Source: Mangifera indica
Lineage: Eukaryota > Streptophyta > Magnoliopsida > Sapindales > Anacardiaceae
Assembly: GCF_011075055.1 (NCBI RefSeq)
Contig: NC_058145.1
Span: 16,117,894-16,181,893 of the forward strand
Reading direction: 5' to 3'
DNA length: 64,000 bases
In this document: positions 9,233 through 21,699 of the stretch, piece after piece
How positions within the stretch are numbered: position 1 is the first letter of the stretch
How the letters are laid out: each line of letters begins with the position of its first letter
The notes under the pieces: generated by a model
Databases searched by the model: none
The model's input: the letters and a program-made list of their open reading frames with translations, nothing else
What the model was told of the DNA's origin: nothing
Translations under genes and position numbers: made by a program

Positions 9233-10085
9233 CAATGTAAGTGTAGCATGTCTGTGGATCACATAACTTAGTTTATGATTGGCTATGGTGGTTGTATCTC
9301 TTTGCTGTATATCTGCTTACTAATTTTTTTTTTTTGACAAGAAATAGTATCTTTCTATGTCGTGTCAGTCACCCTAATACCAAGGAATGCAAAATATTTT
9401 TAGTGATGATTTTTGTTGTTTTTTTTCTATTGCCACTATTTTAAAACAATCAAGTGTCTTACTTTCATCACCATTTGACATTCTGATGTCTTACTCAATG
9501 TCCTTAAGACATTATGGCAATTCTATCTGAGTTTCATGATTCCAAGGACAACAATGATAAGACATTATGGCAATTCTATCTGAGTTTCATGATTCCAAGG
9601 ACAACAATGATGTGCTGACCAGTTGTTCTGATATTCAGAAAGAGACTGACTTAAAAATTATCATGTGATATATATCAGCTCCAATGTTGATTGTATTGAT
9701 GGGTTTCTTTCTGATGTATTCTTTAATCATGCTTAAGACGGATAAATGCCATTCATTTTCTGCAGTTGTACTTTTTGGTACAAATACTGCTGCTTTAGAT
9801 TTTAGATAGTATTTTTGTTTTCCAAAAAATAAATAAATGAAGGTGCTTCTTTTTATATGCTCCTTGTATGTCAGGTTTCCTCTTTGGCATGTTTATATTT
9901 TTCATTGATAAGAAGGTCAATATCTGCAATTATATATGGTCCATAATGAAGTTTAATTAAAATGTGTTGTTGCTTGAATCATTCCACTTCAAAGGTGGAA
10001 GTTCTATTCCATTTCAAGCTTGAATCATTTAAGTGTTTTTCTCCAAGTTAAACATTTTGTGTTCTTGTTTATATGTGGTGGTCAG
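9233..10085 (+). other. Host DNA between retroelement and TIC40 exon (intron)
   Basis: AT-rich sequence with no coding exon I can support. It ends in a good 3' splice site (GTGGTCAG at 10078-10085). Six bases after the LTR it contains GTAAGTG, a strong 5' splice-site consensus. It also holds a 53-bp tandem duplication at 9506-9611. Confidence 0.7.
9506..9611 (+). repeat. Perfect 53-bp tandem duplication in the TIC40 intron
   Basis: The unit starting AAGACATTATGGCAATTC at 9506-9558 is repeated without visible change at 9559-9611. No coding potential. Confidence 0.95.
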
Positions 10086-13000
10086 GCAAAATGAAAGGTG
10101 CCTTGTCAGTGGAGACTCTGGAGAAAATGATGGAAGATCCAACAGTGCAGAAGATGGTTTATCCGTAAAATAGCTTATCTTCCTTCTATTATTTCATGTC
10201 TTCTAACTCTTCCAATGGATTGGTCTTGGTCACACTATTTGTGATTTTGTAATTTTGATCCTTGATTCTTGCATGTCGATTTAAGTATGTTTGAAGTTCA
10301 ACATTCTTTTCTATATGTGATTGTGAGTTCCTTACCCATCTTGGTGAACCTATGTGTTGATCTAGTTGGCCCTGATGCTATTTAATTCAGTGTTAGCAAC
10401 AACCTACTGCCTACAAGTAATTTTGGTCCTTACAGAAATTTGGATTAAAGGAAGAAAGTCTGTACAGCTAAATTTTAGTTTTTTTTATGCAATTTCCATC
10501 AGTTATGGCTCTTAGACAAGCTGCTAACCAAGGGTTAAAAGATCATATCCGATAGAGAAATAGAAAATCAAATAAAATATTCAAATTCTAAGTTTATGCC
10601 AAGCAATTCTGGTTTTGTACTATTATGGCATGTATTTCTAGATACTATTTGCAGACTTGGTTCCTAAGAAACTTGAATCTAAAGTTAGTTAACTTTTATA
10701 CAATTCTTTTCCATTGTCATTAGAAAATCTAATTCTGTTCATATTCTGGCAGATACTTGCCTGAGGAGATGAGGAATCCAACTACTTTCAAGTGTAAGTC
10801 CTTCAGTGACACCACTTTTTCTGAGAATATTAGGTTTTGGTTCTTCTCCTGATAAAGTTTTAGATAATAGAATACAATGTAGGTGGAAGTATCATTATGT
10901 ATTGCAATCCTGGGAGTCAATTATGGAATTTATTTAGAAGAATTTGAGTTTGCACTTGACTCTTTCATTCGATAACCAACTCTGGGTTCATGGTGCTTTC
11001 TTTTGCGTTCACTTCCAAGTCATCAAAATGCAGTCCGTGGACCTCTTCATATTACAGTTTCTGATGTAATGATTCATTGCATGGAATACCTTATTAGTTT
11101 TTATATGTTCCTACATTACTGTTACACCATTTTATAAAACTACATTTATTAGGTTTTATGGTTCTTATCTTGAGTTTCTTATTTTTTTATGAATGCTTAA
11201 TTCCATTTTCAATTAGCACATTTGTGTCTGTGTATGCATATTATTTAATTAATATTTACATTTTTGGCCATGCCTATTGTCTTATAGGGATGCTACAGAA
11301 TCCTCAATATCGTCAGCAATTGGAGGAAATGCTGTAAGCTATTTTCAACTTCTTGATCTGTTTCTTGTTTCAGAGCTTATTATCCCTGATGATTTGTTAT
11401 ATCTTGAGCACCGTTTCTACCCTGGAGGTTATAAATAGACCACCTTTGGTTTTAGTTGATCTAAAGTTTTACTACCATTAAACATTGTTTGATTAATTAA
11501 TATTCAGTTCGACCTCTCTTCTTGGTTCAAATTTGTAGTACGTGGTCTATATTGTTCTTTCCTTATAGTTGTTATTCCATAACTTTCTAGTCCATGGAGA
11601 GTCTTAAAAGCTAAGAGTGTTTTTTTATGAAAGTTGAAACTGATATTCTTGGGCATGGAATTGGTTCTTCCAACTTTGCACTTGTTTTCTGGTAATTCTT
11701 AATTTTTTTTCTTGATGGTTGCAGTTACAATCTCTTAATTTATATTGTTGAATCTACGTATTGGATGCTGATCCTTATTTTATAAATTTATTTTTGAACT
11801 CTTTCTTGGTTGGTGTTATGTCTGATAACATTACAAATAGCTACAACCATGTTTTTATCTGGTTTCATCTTATTTGGAAGTTAATTGTTACCTGAATTTG
11901 TATTATATTATGTATGCCTTGTCTTAGTTTTAGATATTAGAACCAGCAATGCTTCATTTTTACCAGCAACATGCTAACATTTGATCATATTGTGAATAAT
12001 GGCTATGTTTGTGAACTCACTTTCCTAGTTAATGTTCTATTGCCAAACTTTATTCTTCTGCACTTGTCAGAAATTGGTTATTTAGTAAACCTAAATTGTT
12101 TTTCTACACTTGGTGTTTGTTCAAGGAACAATATGGCTGGAAGTGAAGAATGGGACAAGAGGATGATGGATACCTTGAAGAACTTTGATCTTAACAGTCC
12201 TGAAATTAAGCAGCAGTTTGGTAAGTCTGAAATTGACTACTTGCTATTCTTTAAGCTGTAAAGTTCAAATATGCAAGTTCGATGGCCAGTTCAAATGAGT
12301 TGTCTTAGCGGGGTGCCTTTCAGATATGACCCTCTGTGTATTCTACTATTTGCTCTACTTCTATATGATCACTTTTGATCAGATGGAAGCGAATAGAGAT
12401 AAGAAAACAGCACTATATAAAGGAGTTTGGCGTATGTTGGATGTTGAGGGGCCCTTAGCTACTAGCCATTTCATTAGTAAAGTTAATTGGCATCAAGTGC
12501 ATTTGTTTTAAGTGCATTGCTATTGATTTTATCAATTTTCTCTCTAGGTTCAGTTAGTACTATTTGGAAATCATATATCTTATAGATCTGAGTTTTAAAC
12601 AAAAAGAAGACAATTTATGTTGGAAAGGAAACAAAATAGCCTTGACCCAGTTTACAGAATTATATCAAAGTCAAGTCTCTTGAAATTTTTTTGAAAATTC
12701 AAGATCTTTTTTCTCTTATTACCAATGTTGAATGGGCGCCTAGACGCAATTTATAGTTTGATAAACCAATAAATTATTCAATTCTTTTGGTTTCTTTTAC
12801 ATGTTCATGTTTACTTGGGCAACCTGGGGGTGGATTTTGAGTACCAAAGGGAATTTCTATGAATCTAGTAGTAATGTAAAACAGTAAAAGATTTATGTTT
12901 TGTGATAGCATGGTAATTTGTAGTGATAAAAATGGCTAAAGCTTAAAAGTCAAATAATAATTAACCTTCCCCATTTTCTTGTTATATTTACAGATCAAGT

Positions 13001-13774
13001 TGGACTTACACCTGAAGAAGTTATCTCTAAGATTATGGCCAATCCTGATGTTGCCATGGCATTTCAGAATCCGAGAGTTCAGGCCGCCATAATGGATGTA
13101 TGTGAAATCCCCCATTAGTATTTTTAACTGAATTTCTTCAACCTTTTGTTTGCTGAGCTAATGTTCAATTTTAACCCTTTGACATTGCAATTCTTTTTTC
13201 AGTGTTCACAGAATCCCCTGAGCATTACAAAATACCAAAATGACAAGGAGGTATGTCCTGATTATTGTGAAATCAGAAATTTGTTACCATTCATGGGATT
13301 AACTTCTTTAACAATACTTGCTTTGATGAACATATTTTGTCGGTTTTCTTTTTCCCTCTATTAAACTTTGGTAACTTGAGTTTCTTTCAAAAAAAACTTC
13401 TTTTTTTTTATAGCTATTGTCTTGTCTTCAAAATAATATGTTCTTCTATTACAAAGTTCAGTTGGTAGATGTTTTACGGGTTATTTCATGAAACATCTAG
13501 CAGATTATAAATGATTGCATATAACATTGCAACTTTGTATAAATTTAAGTAGTCTACCGCCATAATGTTTTGTTCAACAGCGAAACACATGAATCTTATA
13601 TGTTAAACATTGATTTCTATTTTGTCTAATCTACATCTGCTAGTACTTTCTTCACTTTTATATAATTGATGTATCTTAAAAAAAATATGTATTTATACTT
13701 TTTTTGAATCTCAGGTCATGGATGTTTTCACCAAAATATCAGAACTCTTCCCTGGGGTGACTGGTTCACCTTGA
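10086..13774 (+). CDS. TIC40: TIC40, chloroplast inner-envelope import co-chaperone (3' exons only)
   Basis: Seven exons can be joined in frame: 10086-10164, 10753-10793, 11288-11333, 12126-12220, 12994-13097, 13203-13250 and 13715-13774 (stop TGA). All junctions are GT-AG and the phases agree. The product is the C-terminal part of TIC40, including the Hip/Hop STI1-like region; readable landmarks are EKMMEDPTVQKMV, YLPEEMRNP, GLTPEEVISKIM and the end VMDVFTKISELFPG. TIC40 sits in the chloroplast inner envelope. There its C-terminal domain works with Tic110 and the Hsp93/ClpC motor to pull preproteins into the stroma. The N-terminal half (transit peptide, membrane span) must lie left of the window, beyond the retroelement array. 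The gene's exons here are intact. The family match is from recognition, not a search. Confidence 0.93.
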
Positions 13775-15206
13775 TTTTAGTTTGTTGACAGCTGCTGTTT
13801 TCTGGGGTTCATCATGTTCAATATTTTTTCCAGAGCAACAAGTATAATCAGTAGACACGCAAAAAAAAAAGGGTGCAATTTCTCAGGTAAATTCTCTTCA
13901 GATGGCATCTATGATGTGAGCTTTGCAAGTTTTGTAAACTAGCTATTAGTTAGATGTTAACTTCGGCATTATTTGGGCATTAACTGGATACATGTTTTAT
14001 AAAATTTGTGCTTGTCTTTTAATCTGCTTTTTACCTCAAATCGTTCAACTTGTGAAATATATTTGAGATTATGATATTATCACATCTCAAAGACATTTTA
14101 TTGTATATTATATACAATTATTTGAAGACATTTTCCAAGGTGGGGAAGAGTAGCATTTTGTATAGAAAATACAAATGGAAGGTAACGTTTTTAATTTTCA
14201 ATTTCAATTATTGAAGGGGGTTCTGAACATCCACGAGACTCTGCTTCTAAGTTCCAAGAAATGAATCAAAATCATTATGGAATTCATACTGATGGTAAAA
14301 GCTCATTCATTCTGAAAAGACTTTACTGTGGATAACAAAATATACTCTCTGAAACTATACAAAAGAAGTTGCAAATATTGACAGCATAGCTGCTGCTGCC
14401 CTCGCCACGTAAAGTAAAGCTGGTCAAAGTTACCTTGTGCCAATTCAGGACAACAACCATGTTTAGCTTATAAAAAGTAATTTGAGCATATAAAAGTGAG
14501 ATTTTAACTCTAAGAATAAGAGTTTAAATCCTCAATCCTTGTGAGATTTTTCAAGACTTTAAAGTTCATTTCAACTCGTTCTTTTAATTTTTTCCAGGAA
14601 AAAAACAAAAAAATTTGTACCAAATGATTGGATCTATACCATATGAATTTGCATAAACGAATCAAATAAATGTATTATTGTTGAATGGTGGATGGATATA
14701 TGGAAGTAGCAGGATGGATAAGTTTAAGTGAAAAAGACATGAGAATCCAATCCAAGTCTTTTTAGTCAGCGAGTGGGTGTACTAGGTTGAAGCCTCTTCT
14801 GCCCCACTTCAACTAGGCCCTGATAGTACACTTGGTTTATTGGTCTTGTCAATGTCAAATCAAAAGGAGTTCGAGGTTCCCAGTTTGTCCCCGGCGCCAA
14901 TCATTTATTCAATTAGATTTGATTGGTAAATGAAAATCCAAAGCTTTCATATTCAATATTCACCCAAAACATTAAACCAATTCGTGCAAAACATTTGCGA
15001 AGACAAGAAGATTGACCCGAATCATAATTAGCATCAATCATCCTTTACAGAAACTAGGGAACCGACAGTCAAAGCCTCGACATAACTACACCATCCAATT
15101 CTACATTGCACTTACAACACAATGAACAGACTAACACCACCACCAATTCTACAAACACAGCAAAAACCAACAAGCAACAACCACCAGTAGTAGTAAAGGT
15201 AAAGGA
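13775..15206. other. Convergent intergenic region between TIC40 and the HMG-I/Y gene
   Basis: Both genes point into this space, so it should hold both 3' untranslated regions. The sequence is AT-rich, and I see no ORF, tRNA or transposon with clear ends. Around 14760-14890 there is a more GC-rich patch of unknown origin. Confidence 0.5.
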
Positions 15207-16481
15207 TTATTGTTCAACACTCACTTCGGTCAATGGAGGTTTCACCTTTGGGGGCCGGCCTCTACCTCTTCCCGTCACTTTTGCCGTCACTGTTGTTGTG
15301 GTGCTTGCACTAATCCCACCTGAAGGATTAGGCAACTTCCGTGGTCGTCCCCTAGGCTTCCCACTTCCGGTTGCTACCTTAGGCTTCACTGGCTTGGGAG
15401 GAGCATTCGGATCCTTTGGTGGGCGGCCCCTGGGCCTGGCTGGAGTCAGGATTGTGGCTTGTGCCAGTGGGTCCTTTGGCTTTGGGGGTCTACCACGACC
15501 ACGCCTCGGAAGGGCATTTGGGTCATGTTTCATGTAATTGTTTTTCCAGAAAACTAGCTCTCCAGTTTCCTTCATTCTGTTCAGGTGGTGAGCCAGCAGT
15601 GCCGTGTGCCCGGCTGGCAACTGTCCGTATTTTGATTCAATGTATTTGGATATTGATGTCTTGTTTGAGCCACTGACCTCATTCAAAGCTTCAATTGCTG
15701 ATAAAATCATCTATGAAGCGCCAAAATGGATACAGAATGAGAAACAGAAGTAAGAGAAATGTAATTAGTGGATGTAATTAAACACTATAATCTACAAAAC
15801 TATACTATAACACAACTAAAACAATGAAAAAAAAATGTAAATTAAGGTCAAATAAGACATATTAACTCTTACATGCTAAAGAAATACCACATTTTTAAGA
15901 GTTATCTATAATTGATGACACAAATCTTTATAGCATCAGCACTCAAATATCTATAAGGTAAGAGCGTCAAGAGAACAACGAAATAGTTTTTTTTTTTTTG
16001 AAGTTTTTTTTCTTGTCATTTTATGAAGCAATTAGGAATCTGTTAGAGTAACTCTCAATTAGTTTTGAGAAAGCTGAAAATTTAGCATTAAAGCTGATAT
16101 TTTTATGAACTAAAAAAATCCCATCGATATATAAACCCTTCATGTCTGTCTACATGTCGAACATTGAACATAAGAGATCCGCATGCATTAAAGCTCAAAT
16201 TTTGTAAGAAAAAAATGGCTTTTCTATTCACAATAACCATAAAAAATAAGCAAACAAATCAATATATGAAATTTTTCCTAAATTTCCCAGCAACCCATTT
16301 CGTTTTCTAACACAATTTGAAGAAAAAAAGCAATCAAAGATGAAAACAAACAACATTGAGCAATTTAAAGCTAAAATTTTTTACAAGAGTTAAATTTTTT
16401 CCCCTTCAGTTGGGAAGGATTATCATGTACCTGAGGATAAGGCGGTAAAGTTGGAGGCTTATTGACCTCTTCAGCTGCCAT
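15207..16481 (-). CDS. HMG-I/Y-type protein: linker-histone globular domain plus four AT-hooks
   Basis: Two exons on the minus strand: 16481-16431 (17 codons, MAAEEVNKPPTLPPYPQ) and 15710-15207, joined by a GT-AG intron of 720 bp, give a 184-aa protein. Residues about 15-85 form an H1/H5-like globular domain (MILSAIEALNEVSGSNKTS, then a region matching the winged-helix fold with KYIESKYGQLP). The C-terminal half is Pro/Lys-rich and carries four AT-hook cores: RGRPPKPKDP, RGRPPKDPNA, RGRPRKLPNP and RGRPPKVKPP. Plant proteins of this type bind AT-rich DNA in the minor groove and act as architectural chromatin factors in the nucleus. The length and arrangement are those of the plant HMGA family. 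Neighbours are unrelated. I see no damage. Confidence 0.95.
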
Positions 16482-19400
16482 TAATTCTTCACACTTTGAC
16501 AGAGGAAAAATGGAAACAAAAAATAATAATAATAATAAAAACTCTCTCGCTCACTCGGTGACCCAGTGACTCAGTGAGTCCCCACCAGGCAGCTTCAACA
16601 ACAACAACTGCAACAATTAGAAAACGAAAAAAAGAACAGTAGATTTTGTTGTGAGAAGAAAGGGCAAAGATTTGAGAGATGGACTTATAACCAACATGTT
16701 CTAAACTTTCTAATTTCTTAGAAAGACATGGACGGCTGGGAATGGTTCTACGGATGACGATCCAACGGCGAAGGGATTCTCATCACATCATGAGTTCACA
16801 TGGACTGATGACGTGACATGCTAATAATTTTTTAATTTTTTTGTTTTTGGAAATTACCGGATTATCCATTTTCTGAGGTGTGCTTTTTTAATAATTGTAC
16901 ATTTGTACTAAAGTTATTTGGTCCCCTCATTGTGACAAATTTAAATCGACTAAAAGATTGTAAAGTTGGAAAATTGGTCCCCAATTCCAACGAATCTTGG
17001 AATTAAATAAAGATATGAAGGGGCCTTTTTTCTTTTATAAGGTTATGGTAACATGAAAGGAATCCAATTTAATCGATGAGTTATGGGTTTAATTATTGAT
17101 TAATTTTAATAATAAATATTTTAGGTTCGTTCTTACCTTCATTTATAAATTATGCATCTCAACTACTAAAAATTTTCTTTATTTGAGTGTATACGTAACT
17201 AATTTGTACATGTGTTATATTTTATATTTGAAGAATTTTAGGTAATTGGGGTCATTTCATTATGGCCAAAAAGTCAAATTTTTACCAATTATCTATTTTT
17301 GTTAGTAAATTTTATTAAATGAAATGGTTAAAGTGTTATTTTGTATATTTTTTTTTTATTTTTTCTCTTTTTATTTTTTCTCTTGCTCCCTTGTTTTTGA
17401 ATTTTCCTTTTTCAAAAGTTTAGGGGGGCACACACAATTTTTTAAAATATTAAAAGTGTTGAAAATTTTTAGGGGTTTTGAAAGTTCTAAAAAGTTTAGG
17501 GGTGCTTTTGATTTTTTAAAAATTTCAATATGTGTTTTAGTGTTTCAAAAATGATAATTACATCATCAAAGAACTCACCAAAATGCATTATTTTAAATTA
17601 ATCAAGAATTGAAACTATTTCTCTAATAAGTCTAAGACAAGACAAAACCAGTAATAAAATTAGTTAATATTAATATTTTTTAAGAGTTTTAGTGTTAAAT
17701 TTAAAAATTTATAAAAATATATTAGTAAGATTGGCATTTATATTAAGTGTAAATAATAGTTTTGTAATTTTAATAAAAATACAAAAAAAAAAAATTAGAA
17801 AAACTTAGCAAATTAAATAACACAAGTGAATGACTAATGAAATTTTGATTTTTTTTTAAACTTAAAGAATTAACATTTATCAATTAATCATACCTTGGCT
17901 GGAAAATACTGATTTGACCTTTCACTTAAACATAGATATGTTCATTTTCTTGAACATGCATGTGTAAAATTATGCAAGGATTTTCTTTCATCAAATTTCA
18001 GTAAGATTAAAAAATAAATAAATTATTTTATGATAAGATTGATGAAAATTATTATAATAAATTAACAATTACTTAATGTCACAATCCAATGCGTACGAAA
18101 ATCAGGTGTTTATCGATTGCATCGCCCAATTTCTCACATTTACCAAAAGGACAGTTTTTATATAATTATCAAGTTCATAAAATAAAAAGGAAAATATATT
18201 CTTATATAACAAATGATTTTATAATGAGTTAATATCATTAATCCTTATAATGTATGATAATATGACCAAATCTTTTGAAAGTTTTCAAATTAATAAAAAA
18301 ATTTCTACCTTGATGAATAGTTATGTTAATAAATAGGTCAAATGACTATTTCCAACCCAAAGTTTGCTGAAGTCAAATTGTTACCTTTATCTTTCAAAAA
18401 TTAAAAATTTCACCCATCATCTAATTTTATTAATGAATTTGTTTGGTTTTCTTTAAAAAAACTGTTTAACTTTTTTATTAAAATTATAAATTGACATTAA
18501 CATTTATTATACATATCAAATTACTAATATATTTTATAATTGCAAAAATTTATCTCTTAAACTTTAAAAAAATATCTGAACTTTTTTTTTTGATAAATCC
18601 ATCTTTAGTAATCATTAATTAAAAATATCTAAACTTTAACCAGCATTAAAATATTGTTTTTTGATCAATTTTTTTAAGGTGTAACAGCCATTTTTTAAAA
18701 TTATTAAAGAAGATATAGAAAATTTAAAAATTTTTAAAAGAGAAATTAAAAAAACAATAGAAAAAAAATAAGAAATAAGAAAATAATAAAAGTTATGTAA
18801 ATTTACCGTTTCACTCAATGAAATTCATAAACAAAAATGAATGAGAAGTAAAATTTAATTTTTTAAATTAAAATATAAAAATTTATCATTTCAATAAATT
18901 TCAAATTTTAAATAAAAAATTGTCTTTTAACCTAATAAATATTATCTATTTATTTATTTATTTTCTCAAATCATGATAAGATATGTAGAGTCAAATTCAT
19001 GATCAGTCGTTTCAATCCCACGAAGCTGGGAACATTAGACCTTTGTTCTATAAAATCCCGGTCAAAAGAGGATCTAAAAAAATCCGTACCCTATCCAAAA
19101 TAAAAATCCGGGTCCCCTCTGATTTTACGTAACATTATCTGTCAATCGTAGAACTTCAGCCGTCTTTATAAGACTGACGCAATCTACGTAACGCATCCCA
19201 AGAAAAATTACAGAAGCCATGACTGAGGAGTTCACACGTTATACGGTCATTGAGAAAAGAATTATACACAGTTAACGATTCTCTGTCAATTGTTTTTTTT
19301 TTTTTTTAAATTTTTGGTTTTATTCTTATAGTGAACTTGAAGGAAAGAAAAGTTTAAGAGTCGCCTCTCCAATCTCAATATTTTAAGTATCCAAAAGCTA

Positions 19401-21699
19401 GATCGGAACATGGCAGTGATGCCTGGTAAGCAAACTGCTTTAGTTAAGTTGCTTTTATGAACACTTTGTTTTTCTTTTCATTCTTTTTGCTTGATTAGTC
19501 TTTCTTATCATTCTGTAAAAGGAAAAGGGGAAAAAGGAAATTAATCAAGAATAAAAATTAAAGATGTTCTTCAATCACTGTTTGATAATATTTTTTGCTT
19601 TCTATATGATAAGAGTCTGTGGGTAAAATATGTAAAATATGAATGCAGAATCGTGAACTTCTGTAACAGAGGTAAAAATAGATGGAGATGAATGGAAAGT
19701 AGTATGATGTACGTAAGATTTGCATTTGATTTCGTTAGGGTGTGAAAAAAGTTGACTAAATCAAACAATTGGTTCATGTCATGCATCAGCAAAGATGAGA
19801 CCCTTCTTGTTTTGTTCTTGTCTTTATACAGTATAGCTAGCATACAATTTTTGTCTTTATCGATAACTGAAAATCAGAACCATTGTATGGATGCTGACAA
19901 GATCAACTTCTGCTGAATTTCATAGTTTTCCCAGATTCACCTAGTCAACATCTATTTTGTTGTGTGCTTTTATTACGAAGTGCTAATAGTTGACATAAAA
20001 GATCCGTTGTCATGCCAACATTCTAATTCTAATTGATGCAAGACATGTTTTATTTGACAGAATAATTATTATATTTGATCAAGAAATAATTATCCCAAAA
20101 AAGCACCTCAAGGAATTAGAAGTTTTTCTTTTGAATTCATTCTTTAAAACTATTGTTTCCTCAAAATCATTTTCAATAACAATAATATCATTTATATATA
20201 ATAAATGTATTATTTTTACGTGTTATTTTTCTTTATCAATAGATATCTAATTACACTGAACATATAATTTTAACCTTATTTTATAGTGTATTAATTAGTT
20301 AATATCTTGATATCCTAATTTTTCCTTTAAAATTTTTTGTGTTGGATCAAAAATCTATGATTCCAAGAATATATTTTAGAGATCCTTAATCTCACAACCG
20401 GTTAATACAACTTCGAATAATATAAGTTCTCCCATTTAATACTAATCCCAATTATTTATTTTGTTTGGATATCCTTAATCTCACAAAACACAAGCAAAAA
20501 AATTACAACACGAGGTAAGACTATAGTTATTTGAGAAATTGACAAAAGGTTATAGCATAAAGATGAGAGAACTAAAACAAAATCTAAATTCAAAGATGTC
20601 AACAAGGGCTAAAGGTTTTTTCCCAATAATTGAGATCAAGATGTCACTTATAGTGGAAACTATTTTTTGTAAAGATGGTTTAAACATTCATAACTATGTT
20701 GTTTAGTTTTATTTATTTGTTGCATTTTGTGTTCTACTGCCTTTTCTGATTTTCAGTCAACTGATAAGACTCTACAGTAATTATATACTAGCATGATAAC
20801 ATGATGCATAGTTTTAAATTGTACGTTTTTAGTTGTTTATTTACTTCCTGGAAAAAACTTTCAACCTTTGAACTGAGGATTGTCTCATTGCAGTCATGTA
20901 CACCTAAACATTAACTTAGACGATGAAACTGTAAAAACCGATGTAATTTAGAAAGAAACTTAAATTGGTTCTTGTCTTCTATTTCTGTGAAAAGCTAGCT
21001 GCCCTGCAACTGGTTCACAAAGCAAGGGTTAAAGCATTTCAATGACAAACACCCCTGATGAATGAAGACAACTGACAGATGTTTAACAATATAATTGTTT
21101 CCATTTACTGAAAATTCATGGCATTTAACAAGTCTAACACCAGGGGAAGAAAGAACTATCCTTTCTTCCTCTTCCCCTTTAGCCCCTTCCCCTCTATGCT
21201 CAAATGAGATATAAATATAATGAAATGAGTACCTTCCCTGCACATTCAAGCTTACCATCTTTTGCCTTTTCCAGGAAAAAGGAGCAGTGAGGGGGAGATA
21301 CTACAAAATTTAGGCTTCACATGATTGTGTAGAAGCCCAGAAGACAACTTAAGAGGTAAGGGCAAACCTTCAACTTTTGTAGTCTGCATGACCTTCACTA
21401 ATTTAAACAAACCAGACCACAGGATCACCTCCCCCATCTAGAGGTTTCCTGGTTTTTGGGCGGAAAATTCTTAATTCTATAAACTTTTTTTGCTTGCTTG
21501 CTCAGGCGAAGTTCTTATACAGCTGACATCTGCAGTGTCATTAATCTCATCATGGAGAAAGCAGTCTGCATTCGTTGGAAAATTTGTTCATATCAGTTAA
21601 CATAGAAAGCAGTCTTGATGTACAAAATTACCAAGATTATTTTCAATTAAGTAAACTTACCTCTTGTAATCAGTTCCATTTTTTTGCTGCAACTTCTTT
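16482..21699. other. AT-rich intergenic region
   Basis: The first ~250 bases should contain the 5' leader and promoter of the HMG-I/Y gene, including an AAT-repeat tract near 16530 and a short CT/GACTC-rich stretch. The rest is very AT-rich and has no convincing ORF. At 19164-19424 a TATA-like TTTATAAGAC precedes a 5-codon start followed by a good donor (ATGGCAGTGATGCCTG, then GTAAGC), but no following exon is seen. The 3' side probably holds the 3' untranslated region of the MYOB-type gene. Confidence 0.5.
18335..18850. repeat. Decayed dispersed repeat
   Basis: The stretch beginning GGTCAAATGACTATTTCC at 18335 resembles GGCCAAAGGACTATTTCCC at 55914. The far end near 18780-18850 resembles, in reverse orientation, the sequence around 17285-17360. 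This looks like pieces of a dispersed AT-rich repeat family with weak inverted-repeat structure. No terminal repeats or target duplication could be fixed, so the boundaries are approximate. Confidence 0.35.

Noticed and set aside
14760..14890. GTTCGAGGTTC resembling a tRNA or SINE B box
   Set aside because: No matching A box at the right distance, no cloverleaf and no poly-A or T tail found.
20995..21437. Two minus-strand ORFs of 87 and 61 codons
   Set aside because: They lie just past the stop of the MYOB-type gene and are best explained as 3' untranslated or intergenic sequence; no domain seen.
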